Shown here: positions 57,851 to 64,000 of the stretch, piece after piece
Layout: every line of letters begins with the position of its first letter
Position numbering within the stretch: the stretch's first letter is position 1
Assembly: GCA_014526335.1 (NCBI GenBank)
Contig: JACTAT010000337.1
Coordinates: 481,407 to 545,406 of the forward strand
Direction of reading: 5' to 3'
Origin: Chrysaora quinquecirrha
Taxonomy: Eukaryota > Cnidaria > Scyphozoa > Semaeostomeae > Pelagiidae
Length of the DNA stretch: 64,000 nucleotides
Notes under the pieces: model-generated
Databases searched by the model: none
The model's input: the letters and a program-made list of their open reading frames with translations, nothing else
Told to the model about the DNA's origin: nothing
Program-made: the position numbers and the translations under genes

Positions 57851-59467
57851 ACCTTATGTGTAAAACGCTGAACAGAAGAGAATATCAATTGATAATGGTG
57901 TCTGCAAACATTAAGTTCAAAGATGCTGTTGAAGCTGTTATCGATGAATTTTTTCCTCATGTTGTGGATCTCAACAGAGAGCAGATGAAAGCATTGAAAG
58001 CTTTTTTTGTTGAAAAACAGGACTCATTTGCAACTGGCTTCGGAAAGTCACTGATATTTCAGGTGGTGCCTCTCATCGCAAAGAAGTTAGGCCTTGTGGA
58101 GAAACCAGTGGTAGTTTTTATATCACCTTTGTTGGCTGTGATGAAACTGAAGTGTGCTGATGACAACCGTCCTGGTGTCAAAGCATGCTGCCTTCACAAT
58201 GAAGACATTGATTTTGAAAGTCTCATGCCATGTGACTACTAGGTAGTTTATGCCACTCCAGAGACTTTGTTGGGCAAAATGTTATTTTACTTGTTGCTGA
58301 TGAAGCACATTGTGTACCGAAATTGTGAGTATCATATGGCCACTTTATATTTTTTTCGCACACTTTTTTCAAACTTTTAGAGCTACAGTGCAGGACTTTA
58401 AATTTTCAGGGGTTTCACTACATAGCAATGCACTACTTGGTTCTGAGGTGTCTAAAGAATTGGCCCGCTGTTTCTTAATTGTTTATATTTTTTCAACCCC
58501 TCAAAGCTATATAAAACCCCTCACTTTCTTCCAGCTTGTTTAATGAAATGTTTTGTACTTCTTCATCCCAATATAATTCGTACCTCTCCCAAGTTTCCTT
58601 CAGTAAGAGCTGGGAAAAATTCTGTTCTCATCATTCCAGAAATAGTTTGAAATTTCAGTCTATTTTCAAAAGCTGTAATTTTTTACAGTCTGCCGCACAG
58701 TTTGTGTTATTTTTCAGGTGAACCGTGATTTAAGAGTTATTTTTCTGTTTTCTAGGAATTCTTTGATTTGTTGATGTCACTTTGATCAAAAGAAACTCAA
58801 ACATTTATTCAAGATGGAGTTCTTGTACACCAAGTAATTGCCACCAAATAACTTCATAGCATTGTTCAAAGAGCTTGAATATTGTAAAGCAAGCTGGAGA
58901 TAAAAATGATGACTTTGCCAACCTTTTGCTAATATTAACTGCGTACCTTTCAAGCATCAATCTTCATATTCATTAAGAAAATAAATATGTTGCAGCTGTC
59001 AGAAGTGCGGGCAATGTTAACCAATTTTTATGCAACAACAAAAACTTCCTTGTGTCCACATCTAAATATAGACATTTTAATTGGTACATACTGATCGTAT
59101 CTGCAAGGGTTGTATCCTAAAATGTGCTAGTATTTTCATACCATTGTTAAGAGTGATCAAACTGACATCAAAACATCAGAGAACTCAGGGAAATGCTTAT
59201 TAAAATAAAAAAGCATCATGTGAATGTATAGGCAGTGAATGTTCCATAACAATCTGACTTTCAACCTAGCTACCAATGGAATCATGTCCTTTATGAGTAA
59301 TGCACTTAGATTTGCAGTTGGGATGAAATCAGTGCTTCTGAGCTGTGATTCTGGCCTCAGACTCTTAGTAGTGTCAAGATCTGATCCTGTTATTCTCAAT
59401 GGAACACCCATAAGATTGAACCAATGGACTGATCAATTTTGATTCTCATTTGACATGTGTTTGACTT

Positions 59468-59827
59468 TTACAAAAAATCACCGATAACCTGGTAGCTGCA
59501 ATGAAGAATCTCCTTTTTTGTTTCTAATTGCTGAATATTGTTAGGTGAAGATGCTGGAATTTCTTGCATTGGAATATGAGGATCATTTCTATAAACATTG
59601 TCATTCACGCAGACAATTTTGAGAGTATTTTCATCAACAAATTGTATTCCTAGATTGACATCAGGTTCTGCTTCTTTTTTGATAATTTCATTACCATTGC
59701 TTTTGATAGCCTCTATTGACATTAATGTCTTTCCCAGGTCTTCCATTCCTTTCGTCAACTGAATAACAATAACATCTTTGTTTTTGCCTGTCTCATCCAA
59801 TTTTACTAAAACGCTTTGGCGAGACAT
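59468..59827 (-). CDS. Hypothetical 119-aa frame
   Basis: Open frame starting MSRQSVLVKLDETGKNKDVI, on the opposite strand within the long intron of the second RecQ-like gene. The composition is protein-like (Ile/Val/Asp/Lys mix, no low complexity), but I recognise no domain, signal or neighbour. It could be an exon of an inserted element or chance. Confidence 0.25.
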   Translation of the reverse strand: MSRQSVLVKLDETGKNKDVIVIQLTKGMEDLGKTLMSIEAIKSNGNEIIKKEAEPDVNLGIQFVDENTLKIVCVNDNVYRNDPHIPMQEIPASSPNNIQQLETKKEILHCSYQVIGDFL

Positions 59828-61337
59828 AGATATCCCACAGACTGAGAAAAGTTGGTAAGCCTAAAAGTTATGAAAATAAACAGTAAGAGAACTTTTGAAA
59901 CACTGGGTAAATCTTTTCAGCCCTCCTCGTATTGTCTCTGTAGTGCTCTAGAGGGATTGATATGTAGTTTCTTGTTGTTCGTGCAATGTGTCAGAATTGC
60001 AATTGAATTTTTTGAAAATTTACACTGACTGTAATCTTCTGGGAATCTTCTGCCCAATGGTTATGCTGCTTTACATGCTGATAATTAGTTAAGTGCTGGT
60101 ATGCCTGCCTTCAAATAGCATTCTTATTCAAATGTGCAACGAAGAACCTAATTGGGGAAAAGAATGGAATTCTGTATGTACTCTGTGCGTACTCATGTAA
60201 TGCAAATTTGAATCATCTTGATATCATTTTTTTCATTATTTAAAGGGACAAGTGCAGAACGAGCAAAGCAAAGTATGTGGAAGGAGATTCAGTGAAATAA
60301 AGCATGCCTTCAGAGTCCCATTCTCTAAACTTGGGATCATACAAACCCAGGTACCTGATGTACGAAAGCTAGCACTGACAGCTACTGCAGACAAAGCAAA
60401 CAGAAAAAACATTGTAAAATCTTTGTGCATGAAATGATGTGTTATGTTCAGAGTTAGCCCCAATAGACCAAACATTAGACTTTTTGTTTTGAAAAGGACA
60501 AAGCTGGAGGTTCGTGAGCATCAATTGATGGTGGACGGACTTGAGAAAGAGCAGAAAAAGTTTCTCAAATCAATGATTTACTGTCAGAGCATAGAAGCTG
60601 TTGCAAAATATTCACACACTTCAAGTTGGAGTCGAGCAATACATTGTTTCATTCATCGCCCTGTAAGTCGTCATCAAAATTGCCCTTGGTTGCATGTACC
60701 ACAGAAAGACCTCAGACAAACAGAAGAACAAGATCCTCGATGACATGTCCAAAGAAAATGGATTTTATAGAGTTGTTGTGACAACTACGTCTTTAGTGAT
60801 GGGTGTTGACATAAAGGACATACCGTATGTTATCCATTACGGCTCACCTCTGGACATAGAAGATTACATCCAAAGGGTAGGTCAAGCTGCATGGGATAAA
60901 TCGATTTCATTTGCACTTATGTCCTGCACGGGCCGACAGCTTGAAAAGGCTTCAATACCAATGAAAGATTATGCTTCACTCAAAGATGGCTGATATCAAG
61001 AAGCTCTTTACTGTCTGTTAGACCGTGCATGCCATGTTGTAAGGCCCAACCTCCAACACAAATGTTGTTCTTATTGCATTTCTATCTGAAATTGCAATGG
61101 TGGAGGTTGCTTTTTTCGCAAACCACCATTTATGTGTACTGACGACGATCGTCTGTAACCCTTGAGATTGGTAGATGAAGGAGATAAAGAGTCGCTGTCT
61201 TCACTGCTGAATGAGTACAGGTTAAAAGTCGAGCATTTTAAAGAATCAAATTATTTGTTTACACATCCACAGTTCCTACCAAGCTTTACAGATGATATGA
61301 TTGCTGATGTGATTGAACAATTGGCACTAGTAAATAG

Positions 61338-62741
61338 TTTAGATAGATAGATAGATAAACTTTATTAACAGAGGATAAACCAAGTTAGCCTAGCAATTAA
61401 TCTTCGCCTGGGTCCTCTCTACTAGCTACAAAATAAAAATATGATACAATTTGACGATTTTTAAAAAGAAAGTGTCGTTTAAGTTTCTAAAAAACCTTTG
61501 TAACATTTTTCATTTTAAAGCAAAATTTAAGTATTTAAATCTGAAGGTCAAGATAGTGCTCATACAGTTTTCTTTTGAAAATTCCCAATGACGTTGACTG
61601 TCGAATTTCAAATGGAAGCTCATTCCATATTTTACTTCCGTTTATTGCTACTGACTAATCAGCCTTTTTCAGTTTTGATTTGGGTACATATAAGTTGTTG
61701 AGTGATGAACTTCTCATCGATCGTTGTTCAACTTCATTTTGATGAGTGAACAGATCTGTCATTTTGGAGCTAGTCCATTTAGAGCCTTGTAGACTACTAT
61801 GGCTGTTTTGAATTTAATCCTTTGTTGTACAGGCAGCCACTTTAGCTTTTTAAACAGTGGTCCTGAATGCTCACGGCCCGGAAGGTCATAAATCATCCTA
61901 GCTGCTCTCTTTTGAAGCTTCAATTGTGAGGATATCTTCGTAGAAGACTCCTAAACCACACTGCAGTAATCAAAATAGACTTGTATAAAGTTTTGATAGA
62001 ACAGTTTCTCGTATCAAATGGCAGGTTAGACTTGATCCTACGAAATAAAGCAAGGTTGCGACTTACAGTATTACATACGCATTTAGAGTGATCATTCCAT
62101 GCCAGATCTTGGTCAATAATAACTCCTAGAAGCTTTTCTTTCTGAATCTGAGATAACAGCTGCTCATTCAACCTCACATCAAGTAACTGATTTTGTTGGC
62201 TTTTTCCAGCATTGAACGCTTTTGTTGTGTCTTGACTAGGAGAGTCTTTGTTTTTTTTACATTGACAGCCATCTTGTTTTCTCTGCACCACGTTGCAATT
62301 TGTCCAGCAGATGTGTTCAACTTTGTTTCAATCTCTTGGATGGTCCTTCCAGAAATGGACACGGTGCTATCATCTGCATACATTTCTAATGTACCTTCTT
62401 TGATCTCTAATGGTATGTCATTCATGAACAAAATGAATAATAATGGCCCTAAATTTGAGCCTTGTGGTACCCCTGACTTTACAACCTCAGGACCTGAGAT
62501 GTTATTTTTAAAATTTTCCATTTACTTACGTTCATTCTTTCATGGTTGAAAAGATCAAATGCTTTTCTCAGGTCGAGCAGAATAACGCCTGTCATGAGGT
62601 CATCGTTCATAGACCTCAACCATCGGGTGTTAGGTTGGGAAGAGCAGTCTCACATGAGTGCACTGCTCTAAAACCCAACTGAGCTACGTAAAGGAGTCCA
62701 TTAATGTCCAGGTGTATCAGACGTGTTACAGCATACCTCTG
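61338..62741 (-). mobile_element. 5'-truncated LINE, 3' part of reverse transcriptase
   Basis: Minus-strand RT with QLGFRAVHSCETAL, ILLDLRKAFDLFNHE, SGVPQGSNLGPLLFILFMND and EMYADDSTVSI (the YADD catalytic box), then C-terminal domains with frame breaks. The 3' end is AATAAAGTTTATC followed by (TATC)n, a short-repeat tail at 61338-61354. The RT pattern is of the CR1/Jockey type; the exact clade is not determined. It lies inside the tail of the RecQ-like pseudogene, so it jumped later. No target duplication was identified. Confidence 0.85.
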
Positions 62742-63041
62742 TAATATCAAAGAAAGATGCAGGTGAGATTGTGCTAATATTCAAAGATGTCTTCAATGAT
62801 ATAAGTGAGGGGAATGAGAGGGAAGCCTTGAAATTAGTGGACTTGACAGAAGTGCAGGGCAATGATGGAATAGATTAATGGTTAGCATATGCAATGGATG
62901 AGTCCATCAATATTTTTGATGAAGAAGGTTCAGTAAACAAAAACTTATCTCAGGATACTTCATTGCTTTTTGATGAAACTTTTCTGACACCGAGCCTATA
63001 GATTTTTTGGATTAGAACGTGCCATTGAGACCATTTCAAAT

Positions 63042-63427
63042 AAGGACCTCATTTCCAAAGAAATTGAAAATTAGGTCATATAGAAATTGCGACTTGAGAT
63101 TCGAATGCAGCACCTTTTTTTTATTTTTGAGGCAAAATTTTACGCTTCTGTTCCTAACGATGTTGATTTTGTAGTGATTAATAGTTTGAAATTTTATCAG
63201 GGGTTTGACAGTGAAAATGATTCAGCGTGTAAAATTTCAACCGTGGCGATTTTTCACGGTCAAATCCTTTATAGAATTTTAAACTTTTAACACCTATAAA
63301 ATCAATATCTTAAGGTTTGTTAGTGCATAAAACTTTGCCTTGACACTAAAAAGAAGGTGCTGCATTCAAATCTGAAGTCGGAATTTCTCTATGACTTAAT
63401 TTTCAATTTCTTTGGAAACAAGGCCAT
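63042..63427. mobile_element. 386-bp MITE
   Basis: Inverted arms of about 75 bp: TTTCCAAAGAAATTGAAAAT to GAATGCAGCACC on the left (to 63117) and the complement at 63349-63416, about 90% alike. No coding frame; target duplication unclear. Confidence 0.82.
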
Positions 63428-63455
63428 ACATATATTTAGCAATTTGCCCAGCTTA

Positions 63456-64000
63456 AGCCTGGTACTCACTTGAGGTTTATCACGATTATCCCGATTACGA
63501 TTACCCCGACTAAATTCCTTGACAGCAGGGGGCATAGGTTTAGACATGTACTCACTTGCAACTAGTTTTTAATTGTCACGAGAAAATGGCCGCTCATAGA
63601 AATTAAAAACTTCTGTCAATGATGGGTACTGTCTATATCTTACGAAAACGTAGAGAGAGACGAGAAAAACAGAAAGAACTACAACGCCGAAAACGAAGAT
63701 TGTGGGTGAGGGAAATTTTCAGAAACAAGACATCAAGCGAATATCATGGACTTGTTGAAGAGCGGAGGTTGAACGATCATGAATTCCACTACACATATCT
63801 GCGAATGTCAAAGGAACGTTTTGATCATCTTTACAGTCTTGTAGAAGCCAAAATAACGAAGAAAGACACCCGTTTTCGTAAAGCTATTCCTGCTCGTCAA
63901 AGGTTGGTTATCACATTGAGATATCTTGCAACAGGCTGTTCTCAGCAAACGCTAAGTTATTCATTTCGAGTTGGCCCTTCGACAGTCAGCAATATTATAA
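63456..64000 (+). mobile_element. Second PIF/Harbinger element, 5' part
   Basis: Starts AGCCTGGTACTCACTTGAGG just after TTA (63453-63455), like the AGCCCGG start and TTA flank of the element at 31935. It runs out of the window; its other end cannot be seen. ACGATTATCCCGATTACGATTA is a short internal direct repeat. Confidence 0.75.
63619..64000 (+). CDS. HARBI1-like transposase, N-terminal part, open to the window end
   Basis: From ATG 63619 (a second ATG follows at once) the frame stays open for 127 codons to the end. It begins with a very basic segment (RKRRERREKQKELQRRKRR), likely nuclear-targeting, then EYHGLVEERRLNDHEFHYTY and MSKERFDHLYSLVEAKI, then ARQRLVITLRYLATGCSQQT with SFRVGPSTVSNII, the helix-turn-helix found before the nuclease core in Harbinger transposases. 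The catalytic residues lie beyond the window. Unlike the first Harbinger copy, no breaks are seen, so this may be younger. Confidence 0.85.
   Translation, partial: MMGTVYILRKRRERREKQKELQRRKRRLWVREIFRNKTSSEYHGLVEERRLNDHEFHYTYLRMSKERFDHLYSLVEAKITKKDTRFRKAIPARQRLVITLRYLATGCSQQTLSYSFRVGPSTVSNII

Larger units (their letters stand above)
57856..62992 (+). pseudogene. RecQ-like helicase, second copy, split by an intron and a LINE
   Basis: Exon 1 (57856-58325) has SFATGFGKSLIFQVVPL (Walker A, with a few residues lost before it) and VVFISPLLAVM, a stop at 58240, then after a deletion ADEAHCVPKL ending at a GTGAGT donor. This intron position matches that of the helicase at 19180-21716. After about 1.9 kb exon 2 (from about 60245) has SKLGIIQ, RKLALTATADKA (motif III), VSPNRPNIRL, KSMIYCQSIEAVA (motif IV), VVTTTSLVMGVDIKDIPYVI (motif V) and YIQRVGQAAWD, where the arginine-finger motif GRAGR is lost. 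A Cys-rich piece and EYRLKVEHFKESN follow. A LINE (61338-62741) interrupts the tail, which resumes with EIVLIFKDVFNDI at 62742-62992. It is a dead gene. Confidence 0.8.

Overview
The window is eukaryotic, repeat-rich and AT-leaning, with introns using GT-AG signals. Its mix of elements (DUF6589-like C2H2 genes beside RecQ-like helicase genes, PIF/Harbinger, hAT, BEL/Pao, Penelope-like and Ginger-like elements) suggests a marine invertebrate, most likely a cnidarian. That assignment is inference, at about 0.6. Almost all recognisable coding sequence belongs to transposable elements. Only two genes look possibly host-encoded: an LRR gene at 27.4-29.2 kb and a protein kinase at 37.2-39.3 kb.

Layout. 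0-0.8 kb: end of a decayed Ty1/copia pol. 4.0-5.3 kb: decayed DDE transposase (minus). 7255-12207: hAT element with an exact 8-bp target duplication. 14001-21991: an 8-kb element with exact 9-bp flanking repeats and long inverted repeats, holding a plus-strand DUF6589/C2H2 gene and a convergent minus-strand RecQ-like helicase, with three small elements nested in one intron. 22.1-24.2 kb: BEL/Pao remnant. 24.6-25.1 kb: small element with a TAA duplication. 25.2-25.6 kb: second DUF6589 fragment. 27.4-29.2 kb: LRR gene. 30.5-31.0 kb: two foldback elements. 31935-35161: PIF/Harbinger element with TTA duplication and interleaved opposite-strand genes. 37.2-39.3 kb: kinase. 40.2-43.45 kb: two large minisatellite arrays, one with a 777-bp higher-order repeat. 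43.5-51.9 kb: minus-strand multi-exon Ginger-like integrase gene with Josephin-like and Ulp1-like protease domains. 53 kb: small element. 55.5-56.3 kb: foldback Penelope-like remnant. 57.9-63.0 kb: second RecQ-like helicase pseudogene, interrupted by a LINE. 63.46 kb to the end: start of another Harbinger element with an open transposase frame.

The two most unusual items are the DUF6589 + RecQ element, delimited to the base, and the integrase gene carrying two cysteine-protease folds of the ubiquitin/SUMO-removing type. A third is a group of four short CAC...GTG elements flanked by TA, whose members each carry their own version of a repeated octamer (TAAGAAAC, TAAGGAAC or TAAGAATA).

Most element genes are broken by stops, indels or deletions, so they are annotated as pseudogenes. 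Exon boundaries come from reading splice dinucleotides and frame by eye. Superfamily names come from motif recognition, not database searches.
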